This document shows, piece after piece, positions 31,931 through 43,985 of a DNA stretch of 64,000 nucleotides (within the stretch, counting starts at the first letter, position 1; the number at the start of each line of letters is the position of its first letter). Origin of the DNA: Pseudoips prasinana (lineage: Eukaryota; Arthropoda; Insecta; Lepidoptera; Nolidae); NCBI GenBank assembly GCA_951640165.1, contig OX621242.1:21634001-21698000 (forward strand), written 5' to 3'. The notes beneath the pieces were generated by a model. That model searched no databases. It was given only the letters and a program-made list of their open reading frames with translations, and was not told the origin of the DNA. Both the position numbers and the translations under genes were made by a program.

Positions 31931-34900
31931 TGAATATTACATAGTTAATAAAATAATATAAATAAATAGGTATATATATATATATACAAATAAATAAATA
32001 CAAATAATGACATTCCGATTAGCTCATTCACTAGCTACTGCCTAAGACTTCGTTTACCCGTGTCCCTACGGAAAGGGCATGTTTTTAATGCAAGTCTGTA
32101 CCTAACTATATTAACATACAATCACTTGTTTTTCAAGTTTTACAACGATTCGATTTTTATTCACAAAATTACGTGAACGTATTTATATTCGAAGAACAGT
32201 CTTTAGTTAGACACTTTGTTTAAATCAAGCTCATCTTTATAAATTGAAAGCAAACAGTAAAACTTCGAAATGAAAACTGGAAAATAGTGACCCGTGTCTT
32301 AACCCAAGAAATTCCGTAGTCTTAGCTTAATTACATGCTTCAGCAGCTTGGAGACGTACCAAGTAAGGCTTCGAGCACACGGGCCACATAAAATTTAAAC
32401 GTATCGTCTAAATGTATTTTGCCGGGTCTCAATCTTAGGATTAACGGGCCGAGTAGTTTTTGAACACTGCTAAATAAGGAATCTTATAGATTTATTACTA
32501 TCTAAAAATTTTATTGATTAAATTTACTGGCAGTGGTAACTCAGAATTGTTACATGCCTTAAAGACAGTTGTATAACGTGCCTGCCGAAGCTCCAGAAAA
32601 GGCGACGCTTTGATTAAATATACTGATGGTAAAAAAAATCTATATTGATATATTGTTTTTTTTTACCGCCAGTAGTAGGTTATAGTAGTGATTTATAACT
32701 GCTGAGATCAGCAATTAAAAAAAAACATTTGGAACTTATATTTATTTTTGTTTATCAAGTTTTTGGGAACAGATGGCATTGTTTTAGTTCTCCCTAGATA
32801 TTTATTTATTTAATCTTATAGCTCGCATCATGATAATCTCGTACTATCCTGTATAAGTAGGTACCTTCAACGCATGTTTCAGCAACGTATGAGCCATCCA
32901 CGCACGGTTCAGCGTTCTTACTCGTTGCTAATGTACTACCCTTCCAGGATGAGCTCTGAGAACTTTACTCACATACACGACCACAACATGAAGTTGTTAT
33001 TAGGTTATTATAGGACATAGTATATAAGGTGGTGGTAATAGCCCGGTCAAAGAAACTCTATGGCCTGTCACTCGTTAAGTCCATAGCACTCACATACGCT
33101 CGACGGTAAGCAAACATGTTAAGTAAGGTAAAGAACAAACCATCGAGCGCACTGGGTTTTGTTGAATTTTACACCACGCATTTTCTCGTAGTATGCCGCG
33201 TGAAAGTAACGTATTCTAACGCGTCAGTATACGGGGCACTTATCCTTTATATCACCCATAGATATAATAGTAACATTGAGTCAGGCATGCGTTAGTATGA
33301 AGTATCCTGAATCCCCGCCCACATTAAATGTCTTTAAACGTTACGAAACGTAGCTATATCTATATCTACCCGTCGGTATTCCTTTGCCGGCCGAATCTCA
33401 GGTTAATTGTGTCGTGTTAAAGGACAACAACCCTCAAACTATCTGTATTAACGTGCTCTAGAACCGAACGTGTGACTTCACACAAAGTTCCTGAGAACTT
33501 CGGAGTTGTTTGATGTGTCACCACGTGCCACACCAAACGTGGAGAACAAGACGTTCACACACAAAGCGTCCAGATTTCTAGACGTCATAATTTGAGTAGA
33601 TTGAATCCTTATTCAAATAACTTGGGGCAGGAAATAATTGCAATAGTTTTTCTTATAAGAAGAGTGCATTTTAGTATTTTTATTTTTAATTTGTTCACGT
33701 ATACATAAGCGCCTGAATAGAACATGACGTCTACTAATTATGCTCTCTGGATAAATTAACATTTGTCTTTGTTTTTGACGCGAACATTTCTGAAAAATAT
33801 GTTGACATCAAGTTATTCCCTACGAAATTGCCGTCATTTTAATACTGGCTAGTGTGACGATAAATTTTATTCTACTTAGATCACAAATAAAAACGGTTAT
33901 TTAATATTGTCCGCTGTACGATTTTATTTTCAAGTAACTGTTCCTATGAAAACTGCTTTTATCGTGTTAGACGTATCTGGTTGGCCACGAAGCTAATTAT
34001 TGAAATTCAAGTTCGCATAACCGAAGCAATTAAACTGAAAATACGCTGTGCGTTTACTTTCGATACCTGATCCATATACTTCGTTGGAATTACGTCTGAA
34101 CGGTTCTATTATAAAACTCGAATTTGCACATAACGTGCAGTTTCCTAGAAACAGCTAGGAAAGATAGTCCCGTTTAGAACCATTTCGATGGATGTTTAAA
34201 TACAGGTTAAAAGAAATGATAGCTTTTTGGGACCCGGCGCAACAATGACTGTAGAGATATTGTTTTTATAATGGCAAATAATGATGAACATGCTAGCTGT
34301 AACTACCAATACTTTTCGATACACCCACTCCACGCCCCCTCATAACCCACCATACTTACCAGACCATGCTTTAACTGATTTCTCATTTGGATATTTTTTT
34401 AATATTTAAAAGCTGATGTGGCGGTGAAAATTTCCTTCCAAATGGTAGATACGGGAATGGTCTATTCCCGTCTCCAGAATTAGGAATGAAATTTAGATCT
34501 GGAATTTCTATATCAAAGGCATCAATGAACTTCAGTTTAAAAGGCAGGTACTTCGATAGAAACGCCCAAAACCTCGATTAATTTTGAAATGTCAATATCA
34601 AATGATTTTCTCTATATAATATAAAGCGACAATATATAGGGACACAATACACTTTATAAGTAAGGTAGGGCTCAAAAAGTATATAATAGTGGTCTTACCC
34701 GGGTTTTTTAAATTACTTTTTATTCACTACTTTATTTTTAAATGTTCTGTTCTGCCTGATTGGTTCACCAGGCAACAGTAATTGCGGTTAAACAACAAAT
34801 ATAAATATAAAGTATGCCATCAAAAATATTAACCGTAAACCCATTACAGAAATGTTTTGTAGATTTTATAAGTATTGATGTCATAATTGGTAAATATATA

Positions 34901-35197
34901 TTACTATTTCTTAAAAGTTTATGCATCAAACAAAATTACAATTCAGAATTCACAATAAGTATATAACGCACAATATAATTTAAAACTCAAAACCCATTGA
35001 ATAGAAAACAATTGTAACTCGTGCCCGCTATTTGAAAGATGCAAATATTATACCGGTACGCTTTCAATTCTTCGTATAATGCCTGTTCCACCAACCTACA
35101 TACATAAACGGCATGAGTCAGCGAATCGCACTGGGTAAACTTGGCTAGTTATAGTAGTAGTGCTCCTAATACAAGAAGTGTCAGGGAGAAAAGACAA
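31931..35197. other. Long repeat-poor stretch
   Basis: Apart from TATATA-rich runs (31969-31996), I recognise no transposon and no coding exon. It has more mixed composition than most of the window, especially 32800-34150. This and 37517-38689 are the best places to look for conserved non-coding or regulatory DNA, but the sequence itself shows no specific site. Confidence 0.3.
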
Positions 35198-35309
35198 TTC
35201 AATTCATTCTTTATTGCAATCATGTGTGCAATGGTCTTACATGTTACAAGTTTCAACATGCACGGCAACATTAAATAATTAATAAAAAATTCAATAAACA
35301 CAAAGTATA
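35198..35309 (-). repeat. LINE 3'-end fragment
   Basis: In reverse it reads CATGTAAGACCATTGCACAC, ATGATTGCAATAAAGAATGA and ATTGAATTG, a LINE-type 3' end with AATAAA at about 35213-35208 and a short terminal repeat of GAATT words. Confidence 0.45.
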
Positions 35310-36230
35310 GGTAGGTATTATAACAATATTTATTCTATTCTATTTTTGATTATTATATATATATATATATATATATCTGTGTAGTAATAATTAATACGTT
35401 GTCAATTTAAATTCATAAAATAGCATTATTATTTGAAATAATTGATATGCCTTATATATATACCTATTTACATTGTTTTATTTGTGTCATTATAAAAATC
35501 CTGCAGTGTGTACTAGCTTTTTTTATATTAGAAATTATTTTAGTTTAATCCAAAGCTAAATACTTAACTACAATGGAGAAAGTAGGTAGTAACTAAAATA
35601 TTCAATATAATTGATTTACTTAGAAATAGTCCCAAAATAAGTAAAAGCTTATTAAAAAAAAGTTCCTTGTTATTTCGACCAATCTCAACGGGGACTGACA
35701 GAAAAGATCTGTAAACATAGATGTACTCTACTCCCTTTCATCAAATAATCTGAAGATAAAGCTATCCGATACAAGTGTAACGTTTACATGCTCTCCGAAG
35801 CACGGGCGTGTTACACTGTCAATCTCCAGTCTCTGAGTAGCTACTGGGTATTTTTCTCGTCACAAATATTCCAATAACACTTTTCGGACCCATTTCCAAT
35901 ACTACTTTCCATACAATACATCTTTAGCTGCGGTTGGATATTCTTTAGTTAGACCAACAAAATAACCACTAACAACGTCTATAAACGTCTATATAGTCTT
36001 AGAAAGCTACAAACTAAATAAACATAAAGACATCGACAGTTACTAACCATACATATAATTTATCTAGACTAGAAAGCGTAGGTTGTAACTAGAGTGTTTT
36101 AAATAAAAAATAATCGAAGAATAAATATTTATTACGCTGCTCAATGTTGTTATTGAAGAGAGAATTAGCACACTTCCCAACTCTGATAAGCTACGAGTGA
36201 ATTATACGTAGAAAATATGTAAGTATATAA
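35310..36230. other. Unassigned sequence left of mariner
   Basis: An (AT)n run lies at about 35354-35376. Nothing else recognised. Confidence 0.35.
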
Positions 36231-36232
36231 TA

Positions 36233-37514
36233 GGTCTTTACCTATGAAATTGCCGTTTTGTATGAAAAAATTTAAACGAATTTTTTTCATGAATTTTTTT
36301 ATTTGTATTAATCGAAGTAATCACCCATGCAATCAATGCATCTTTGCCATCGCAGTGGCAGTTTATTGATGCCCTTCTTAAAGAAATCAGCTGACCGGGA
36401 GGCAACAAATTCTTCAAAGGCATTTTGTACTGCCTTTCGGGTATTGAATTTTTTTCCCGCCAAGAAGTTATCCAAATTCTGGAAAAAGTAGTAGTCTGTA
36501 GGCGCAAGGTCTGGTGAGTAGGGCGGATGACGGAGAGCTTCCAACCCCAGTTCTTGCAACTTGGAGACCGTCTGCTGTGCAGTATGAGGTCGCGCGTTGT
36601 CGTGCAGGAGCAGCGGAGACGAGCGATTGACCAATGCTGGTTGGAGATGCGCCAGCTTCTCCATCATTGTGCTCAGTTCTTCACAGTACACATCTGCAGT
36701 AATGCTCACCCCGTTTGGTAAGAAGCTGTGATGAATCACACCGGCGCTAGACCACCAAACAGTGACCATCACTTTTCTAGGGGTAAGTTTTCGTTTAGGG
36801 CATTGTTTAGGTGCTGAATCAGGATCCAACCAACTTGCTGAGCGCTTGCGGTTATCAAACAGAATCCATTTTTCATCGCAGGTAACAATGCGGTTCAAAA
36901 TTCCTTCATTTGTGTGTCTGTTGAGCAGTGCAAGGCACGTCTCGACGCGTACTTCGCGCTGGTGATCATTGAGTTCGTGGGGCACCCATTTGTCAAGCTT
37001 TTTTACCTTGCCAATTTGACGCAAATGGACCAATATTGTTTTGACGCTAACGTCGAAAGCTGCTGCTAATTCAGCCGTAGATTGTGTATCATCAGCTTCC
37101 ACAACCGCCTTTAATTCGTCATTGTCGACCAAAGTCTTCGGACGACCGCGAGGTTCATTTTTCAGGTCGAAATTTCCAGAACGGAAGCGAGCAAACCAAT
37201 AACAGGTGGTGCGTTGGTTTGTAGTGTTAGCTCCGTAAACGTCGTTGATGTTGCGTGCCGCTTGTGCCGCGTTGCTGCCACGACGGTACTCATATTCCAT
37301 AATTACTCGAATTTTTAACGTATCCATGATGACGAAAAAGATTGAAATGCGATGAAAATGTAACACTAATCAATAAAGAAATGACTACTTTTGGAAAAAA
37401 GAATCCATGTTTTTAAAATAAAATTAATTTGAAATTAGAATTCTTAGCCAAACAAAAATTATTTTGATTTGAAATGGCCAGTACTGCAGAACGGCAATTT
37501 CATAGGTAAAGACC
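36233..37514 (-). mobile_element. Complete mariner transposon (cecropia-like)
   Basis: The element is 1,282 bp. It has perfect 25-bp terminal inverted repeats at 36233-36257 and 37490-37514, starting GGTCTTTACCTATGAAATTG. TA dinucleotides at 36231-36232 and 37515-37516 are the expected target-site duplication. The single gene runs on the minus strand and fills most of the element. Length, ends, TA target and gene content all match an intact Tc1/mariner element. Perfect ends and an undamaged transposase suggest recent arrival compared with the decayed elements around it. The TIR starts with GG; mariner relatives differ here, so the exact cleavage point is inferred. Confidence 0.93.
36308..37327 (-). 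CDS. Mariner transposase, apparently intact
   Basis: The enzyme cuts and re-inserts its own element at TA sites in the nucleus. The start chosen is the Met at 37327 (MDTLKIRVIMEYEYRRGSNA), giving 339 residues, the usual length of cecropia-type transposases; a longer frame from 37366 adds 13 residues that lack family resemblance. Features in order: N-terminal helix-turn-helix region with AAQAARNINDVYG (about 20-32) and the GRP linker (61-63); a second helix-turn-helix around 83-105; the WVPHEL motif (114-119); catalytic Asp151 in VTCDEKW; Asp243 in LLHDNARPH; and Asp278 in SPDLAPTDYYFF, with 34 residues between the last two (DD34D). It ends GDYFD. No internal stop or frameshift. All known catalytic positions are present, so activity is plausible but unproven. 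Confidence 0.95.
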   Translation of the reverse strand: MDTLKIRVIMEYEYRRGSNAAQAARNINDVYGANTTNQRTTCYWFARFRSGNFDLKNEPRGRPKTLVDNDELKAVVEADDTQSTAELAAAFDVSVKTILVHLRQIGKVKKLDKWVPHELNDHQREVRVETCLALLNRHTNEGILNRIVTCDEKWILFDNRKRSASWLDPDSAPKQCPKRKLTPRKVMVTVWWSSAGVIHHSFLPNGVSITADVYCEELSTMMEKLAHLQPALVNRSSPLLLHDNARPHTAQQTVSKLQELGLEALRHPPYSPDLAPTDYYFFQNLDNFLAGKKFNTRKAVQNAFEEFVASRSADFFKKGINKLPLRWQRCIDCMGDYFD

Positions 37515-37516
37515 TA

Positions 37517-38689
37517 ATATTAAGAATTATTACAATAAACAATGAAGGTGCTGGTGTACGAAGAAAAGTTCTACCAGATTTTATTATTCTTTTTTTGTTG
37601 AATAGGTTAACTTTGATTTTAGATTGGGAATTAAATTACATTTACATTAGTTCGTAATCATTTAAAATAAAAGAAATGAACTACAATAAAATTTAATAAT
37701 TTTAAATTAAAAATAAAATCGGCATCTACCGTCGAGCATCATGCACAGAATGCTGGCAGCATTGGATTAAAATATATATTTCTACTACAAAATTAGCCCC
37801 CTTATAGTATATGGATGCTGCCAACTACCTTATATCATTGTGGAAACTAATAGAATCTAGATCACGGAGACTAATGACAAAAGTGCATTGAAAATATTTC
37901 AAAATCTCAGCCGATTCCCATTTACCTGCATTATAATTAATTGCTAAGAGTACTTAGTAAACTTATGAACAAACGAAAATCTTTTAAAGTCGATCTTGTT
38001 GTGTGTGTTCACGACTATGTTTAAAGTACTTATGTGCTAGTAATTAACCCCGTACCAGTTTAATTAGATCGGATTTAGAGTAATTCGAGGGTCAGCCAGC
38101 CCACAGTAAATTCTTTATCTCAATTTGCGTGACAACATTTTAAGTGCTCTTATAACGAGTGTCATATTTTTTTTGCTATAACGCAATTTTTAAGTGACAC
38201 AGCTAATCTCTAATCTTTAAGTACTCAACATTTTCGCGTTTTAACAGATATTTTCTTTTGGTTTTTATTTTCCTCTCCTGCTTTGTTACAAGTAATAAAT
38301 TATTGTTGAAAGTTGACAACTACTCAACGGCTAAAGATTATAATATAGAATATATAGGAATGTTCACGAGTGGCTGCTGTTGGTTTGTTTGTACATTCTT
38401 TTTTATTTTCAAAATTCGTTGGAAATTAACAAGTGTGGGTTTTGTATTTACAATATTTCGTTTCTTTAAATTTGAAGAAAAACAATTTGTTTTGGGTATA
38501 TCCAAAAAGGAAAATACAATGGCTTTACATATACCTACTCATTAGACAAAAATCTTGTTTGCTCCAATTATCTTATATTTTCCTTGCAACTTATTGTAAT
38601 AATCCTGATTCTTAAAGATATCTTTATATAGGATCAGATTATTATCTAAATTCTATAAAATAATTATTTGGATTCAATGAAGCATTACT
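37517..38689. other. Repeat-poor unassigned sequence
   Basis: Open frames at 37469-37657 and 38258-38545 (95 codons, hydrophobic C-F-F-rich) are not supported by any domain. CTGGCAGCAT near 37752 recurs near 40860. No transposon recognised. Confidence 0.35.
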
Positions 38690-38905
38690 TGAACCAGAGA
38701 ATGATTTCTTGGGTTTAAATCTCGTGTAGGGCCAAAACGAGTTATTGGGATTTTGCTGGAAAGTATAATACGCAAAAGCATCCCGGAGTCTAGTAGATGG
38801 CAGTTTTGGACACCCGAACCTCTAAAAGCTGTCGGTCCCGCGCACGGTCGTATCGGAGAACCGACGGATTGGATTATGAGAGTGAGAGAATAGGTCCACC
38901 TGTGT
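38690..38905 (+). mobile_element. tRNA-headed SINE, type 3, diverged
   Basis: GTATAATACGCAAAAGCATC, CAGTTTTGGACACCCGAACC, AAAGCTGTCGGTCCCGCGCA and AGTGAGAGAATAGGTCCACC correspond in order to the body of the copy at 29580-29945. Confidence 0.6.
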
Positions 38906-40489
38906 TTGCACACTTACTCGGTAACTTTAAAATACTACACAATACATATTGTCCATTGGGAATGGCTGCCATTGCCAGAAAGGTATGGCATATTTGAATT
39001 AATAATATATTCTTTTTGAAATCTATCAATACATTGTTTCTGTTCATTTACCATTGCGCGAGCAGTATACATGCTTGCCTACTATACACGTTCTTAAACA
39101 AACTATATTGCTCTGTTCACGCGCGGGATATTTTTGACGTAGGCCTTTAGGCGCGGACATCGGTAGTACAAAGTTTATCTTGTTAATACATATAAGCTAA
39201 TATTTACGATACTTTGAAGAACATCATTGGCCTAAAACATGACTCATCTACTGTCGCCTCTAAACTAAAACATAATCTCGAAATAATTAAACTGAATTTT
39301 AATTAATATAATATTGATTATTTTTATACATTTGCTAAAAAACTTGCTCGCAATTAACGATTTTTTTATATCACATTCATTTATTCACCCTTCTTTTTTA
39401 CATGTTTGATTAGATTTCTCTTAAGTCTAATATGAACCGTACTTTGTCGCATATACCTACGGGTGACTCCATTGTGATACGATATAATTGAGTGTTGTCA
39501 AACTCTAAGCAATTTTTTTCAATCTAAATATCGAACTCAATCTAATCATCTCACTTTTAGTTAGTTACTAAACAATAAACCCAGCAAACAAGTACACAGG
39601 CCTCTTGAAAATGAAACCCAAACAAAAAATGCATTTAAAATGAGGTTAGAATCATACCTGATGGAGATTTTCAACAGTAATGTATATTTAATGCATTAGT
39701 TTAAGGTGTTTGAATATAAGTTTAAATGTTTATTTTCATCTTATAGTGTAGTAGTTTGTATGGTTGCATCTAGCCAGTATTTAGATAGGTGAACAATAGA
39801 AGTTTTATTATTAGATAAAATAGGGAGTACCAATATTCTGTTATACAGTTTGGCAGTATTTTTTTTTTTTGGTAACAGACTTCTATAATATGCTTTTTAT
39901 TTCATTTCATGGTAAGCGGTTATCGGACGCTAAATACAAGTTACATAAATAATTTGGGAACACTATTTAGGTTACACCTGTGTGTGAGTTGCTAATATTG
40001 AAGTGACATTTAGAAAACATTACTCTAAACACTTTTTATCTTTATCCCGTCTTTAGTAAGTGTTGAATTAACGTGATTAATCTTTCAATCGATAACAATT
40101 TAAAAATAAATTGTAGCAAAGTATCTACTTACAGTTTCGTCATACCGTATCCTTGTAAGTCTTCAGAAGCTCACCAATTTGATTTACTAAAGCAGCATCA
40201 TCGTAAATAATAAGCTTTTAGGTATACTTACTTGTTTGCCAATATTGCGTACTCCATATCAATGTTATTTTTTTCGATGAGATATTAAATAACTCGTTTG
40301 CTTGTAGCGAACGAGTTACTAAATCTGATACGAGGTTATTACAGAATTTATTGGATTTAGATTATTAGGTATACTAGCTGTGCTCTTGACTATGTTTGCG
40401 TAATCAATATCGATAAAAGTCTAAGTCTAAAAGATAAGATTACTTTTACTTTAGTTGGTAACCAATATTTTTCCTCTTCATTTCAAAAA
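38906..40489. other. Unassigned AT-rich sequence
   Basis: Nothing recognised except an ACTAGCTGTGCTC word at 40373, which resembles an isolated Helitron CTAG end in reverse. Confidence 0.35.
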
Positions 40490-40650
40490 GACAGCGCTTG
40501 TACTAAAGAAATATTTTTCTGTATTGCAAGGTACTTTAGAAACATACAATACGCGAACACCAGATTCAGAATCGTCATTTATGTGTTCTGTATTTTCATG
40601 TTCGGTGATGGAACTAAAAAACTCGAGGGCGCCCTAATAGTAACGAAGCG
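40490..40650 (-). mobile_element. tRNA-headed SINE, type 4, tail part
   Basis: GACAGCGCTTGTACTAAAG, GCAAGGTACTTTAGAAACAT and CTCGAGGGCGCCC follow the tail order of the copy at 46400-46580. The tRNA-like head is lost. Confidence 0.45.
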
Positions 40651-41094
40651 AATATGTATAAGTATGTATAAGTTTTGTTGTGAAGTTCAAACATACGAAA
40701 AGGCAAATCCATGAAATGTATTTACTTTATTCCTAGACGACGGAGCTGCTCTATTTATATTTAAGTTAAAACTATAAAACTAGCCTAAGCTTCAATAGAG
40801 ATTGAACACCTGAATACACTCCAAGTAATAATTGCTTTTTCAGTTCGTTTCTAGAATGCTGGCAGCATAGCCATTGCCATTATCTATAGTATTCAATGTA
40901 ACGTTTCAAGCGATATGAAAAAGTGATAGGACATTTCTAAGATTCAAGCAGTGGTCAGATGATGTGTTTGTAGAGCTAGGCAACGGCCAACGCTATCTTG
41001 GAATTATATGAACACTTTAGGAATAAATTTATTTTTATATAAGTATGAAGTAATGCGTAACGACAAAGAATATCTCCAAACCATGTCATCCGGA
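40651..41094. other. Unassigned sequence
   Basis: Nothing recognised. Confidence 0.35.
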
Positions 41095-41305
41095 GGGAGT
41101 GTAGAAGTCATCCCGAGAGACGATCTACCAGAGAACGGGCAGCAACGTCTCTTTGTATATCGTATGTTCAGCAATGTAGTACTATAACATCATGTTGCGG
41201 ACGCCGAACCGACTGCCAAGAGTGGCATATCCCTCCAAATGCTGGACTCAGTTCCATTGTGGACATCTTTTGGGGAGGCTTTTTATCCAGCAGTGGACGT
41301 GATTA
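41095..41305 (+). repeat. RTE-type LINE/SINE 3' end
   Basis: CCCGAGAGACGATCTACCAG, AGAACGGGCAGCAACGTCTC, CGAACCGACTGCCAAGAGTG and CCAGCAGTGGACGTGATTAT then GATGAG are the same blocks as at 58085-58268, ending in the decayed GATGA tail. Confidence 0.6.
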
Positions 41306-42202
41306 TGATGAGATCAGTATTGACAACATCAAGCTTCTTGTTACAATATTTTATTTTAGTAATTTATGTATGCTCGTATATACCGAAGAGGAAGTGGGAA
41401 ATGTATTATTTTGTATGCTTTCATTGCATAAGTTGGATCCGCATACTGTTAACTAACTTTTATATTTATGATATCCCAGTTTTGAGCTTTACTTTAAAGC
41501 ACTCAGTGCATGAGTGACACTCGCAATTTGAAAAACGAACAAAACTTTTACTTTCTAGTAAAATTATTAATTGCCATATCATAGGCATCGTTTACCATCA
41601 TATCAGCTGCTGTTACACGTATATAAATGTTTGCCGATTGGTTAATATAATATGATACCTTACAATTAATAGTAATTCGCCTCCAATTCATAAAAAATAT
41701 TAGTAATCGTATCACTTCAACAATTAAATATCACAGTTCATTAAATATTTATAGCTGACATGCACCTCGCGTATTTTCGTACCACACTTGAATTCTTATT
41801 CTACAGAGGTTTATAGGTCTTCACATAGTGTGAAGAAAGAGTACGTAACTCATTGTGAGTGATTTTGTTTGAGAGGATTCCTTTTTACCTTTCTGTTTGA
41901 AAACTCAGCAAAGTCTAGCTATACAACTCTTACTACAACCCAAATTTCAAGCACATAATAGATTCCCTCCACCACTTTTACACATGGAGAGTTTAAGTCT
42001 ATTTTTAGATGCACAGTGCTTTACTCAACTATTTAGAGTGGTTTGTGTTAACTGGAAGGGCATTACAACTAACAAATAGTAAGAAAACAAGGTCACTTTA
42101 AAATATTTAGAATAAACAGTATCGACAATATAATGTATGACATGGTGATAGACTTCTCATAAATTGTAAGCCTAATACAACATAACACTATTTTAAAGAA
42201 GT
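41306..42202. other. Unassigned AT-rich sequence
   Basis: Nothing recognised. The part 41880-42200 may belong to the LINE relic that follows, but no frame supports it. Confidence 0.3.
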
Positions 42203-42340
42203 TCCTATGCTATGTGTGTGAAAGAATTTAATGCTTTGCCGCAAAATATTAGAGATTTTTCAGTGGCAATGTTCAAAAACCATCTCAGACTGTGGCTCCT
42301 GGAAAAATCATTCTATTCCATCGGCGTATTATTTAATTAA
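42203..42340 (+). pseudogene. LINE C-terminal relic (CR1/Daphne-like)
   Basis: A short frame ending at TAA (42338-42340) reads KEFNALPQNIRDFSVAMF, then KNHLRLWLLEKSFYSIG. This lines up with the C-terminal stretch of the minus-strand LINE, where the same positions read YNHLPEIYKILPKSKFKKQL and LLAEKCFYSINEFL. The shared NxLP, KxxL and FYSI pattern just before the stop identifies an old, strongly truncated copy of the same group. No reverse transcriptase core is left. Confidence 0.65.
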
Positions 42341-43299
42341 TTATATTATTTGTGTAAAATTTGACATACCCCAAGGGAACAATGGCATTATACTTAACGA
42401 ACTCAATTCCTATGAATACAGCATACTTTAGATATTAGATTTAATTCTAGCATGAGTGTGCTAAGATACAACACCAAAAGAAATATTTATTCCTAAGTCC
42501 CAATAGTAATCAATGACGTTTTATAAAAATGAATAAAAATATGATTTCTATCACATAATAATATACTTTAAATATCGTTTCATAAGAACGATTGAGAGTT
42601 ATTTCAGGTTTTGCTAGTTATATGAGATCATAAGCAACTCAAACTTCTTTTAATATATGTATAATATTTTAACAATTAATGTCTGTATCTACTAATAAGA
42701 AGTTTCTTCATTTGGATGCTTTTTCCAAGTTTCTGTTAGCAGCTTTAGAAGTTATTTCTTACAATATGTATAACATCCTCAAAATCTAGATAGACTTCAA
42801 TGAGGGCAATTTCTGAGTTTCTTACTCGTAGTAGATAATACGCAACAAATTGCTGTTCCTCAGGCAATTCTCAAACCACGGCATTGGAATAAGAAGATTT
42901 GATTTTCCATTGTAAAGTTATGGGTCGAGAACTTCCATTTTACGCAATATTCACCAGTATTAAATGCGTATCTGCGGGCGTGATATCACAAAAAGGCATC
43001 GACGAATCAATTTCTAATACGACCCCTTCGTTTGAGACTAATTAATAATCAGAAGGGTCGCGAACGATGACCCTTTCTGAAAAAAAAGAAAAGTACAAAT
43101 TATATTCCGTTTAATAAATTATTCAGTATGAGTTTAGGGCATATTTTTTGATGAATTCAACAACCTTAAAACGTTGTACGTTTTAAAATTGTAATAAGTT
43201 TTCTTTTATTGCGAGCAATATTTAAGACTTACACAGGAGTGAGGAGGCAGACTTACAAACTTATATATTAACCGATCCCCAAAACATAATTTTTATTTG
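42341..43299. other. Unassigned AT-rich sequence
   Basis: Nothing recognised beyond the possible 3' UTR of the LINE relic. Confidence 0.35.
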
Positions 43300-43560
43300 C
43301 ACTTACTTATCGTGTGGGCAGTGGTTACCCTGGTGTTGAAGTGGTTCAAGCCGCCAATTAGGCCTCTGACATGGCTTATTGACTGTCGCCTAAGGGCTAC
43401 CATTGCGACCGACAGCTTAACGTGCCCTACGTACCACGGAGACGCTCAGAAATTAAACCACTTATGGTCACCCATCTATGGACTGACCGCGAGCCTAGTT
43501 GCTTGACCTCGTCAACCGCTTACAGACCGGTGAGAGCATCTGGATATGAGCGGTTGGTAT
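43300..43560 (+). repeat. Unnamed 220-bp interspersed repeat, copy 4
   Basis: CTTACTTATCGTGTGGGCAG, CCATTGCGACCGACAGCTTA, ACCCATCTATGGACTGACCG and GACCGGTGAGAGCATC are in the family order. It is one of the best-preserved copies. Confidence 0.75.
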
Positions 43561-43835
43561 TCTAGTACACAATACCTAATAGCAACTAAAAAGTGTTGCT
43601 GAAATGTTGAAAAATCACATTTGTTTGGCAATTTTAAAACTCAACCTTTAATTGTAGTAAGTGATCTAATTGGCTAGCAAATTAGGACTTCTTCTATGCT
43701 CTATTTTTAATCCTTCCTTTCTAGAAACTAACTTAAAAAACTATCCTAAAGTCAAAATAATTGTTAACAGAAAATATGCTTACAACGGATTTGATTCGGT
43801 TATTTAAAAAGCTTTCTGTAAAAACTACATTTGCT

Positions 43836-43985
43836 TCAGAATCTGGTTTCTGGAGTCTCGGTGAGCACGTTAAGCCGTTCTTGTTTCTCATTGAAATGAG
43901 AAACAAGAATGCAATCTCATGGAAAGAATTCTCATTTCCATGAGAAACAAGCCGTTCTTGTTTCTCATGGAAATGAGAAACTCAT
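43836..43985. repeat. Nested palindromes beside a SINE type 3 scrap
   Basis: A fragment of SINE type 3 (TTCTGGAGTCTCGGTGAGCA then CGTTAAGCCG) leads into repeated TTGTTTCTCAT and ATGAGAAACAA words. One hairpin has arms 43878-43892 and 43895-43909; a second, perfect, has 22-bp arms 43930-43951 and 43957-43978. The AAGCCGTTCTTGTTTCTCAT word occurs twice (43872 and 43949), so part of the SINE scrap was copied into the palindrome. Confidence 0.75.

Noticed and set aside
38258..38545. 95-codon hydrophobic frame as a membrane protein
   Set aside because: Phe/Leu/Ile-rich frames arise readily from T-rich DNA; no start context or family resemblance.
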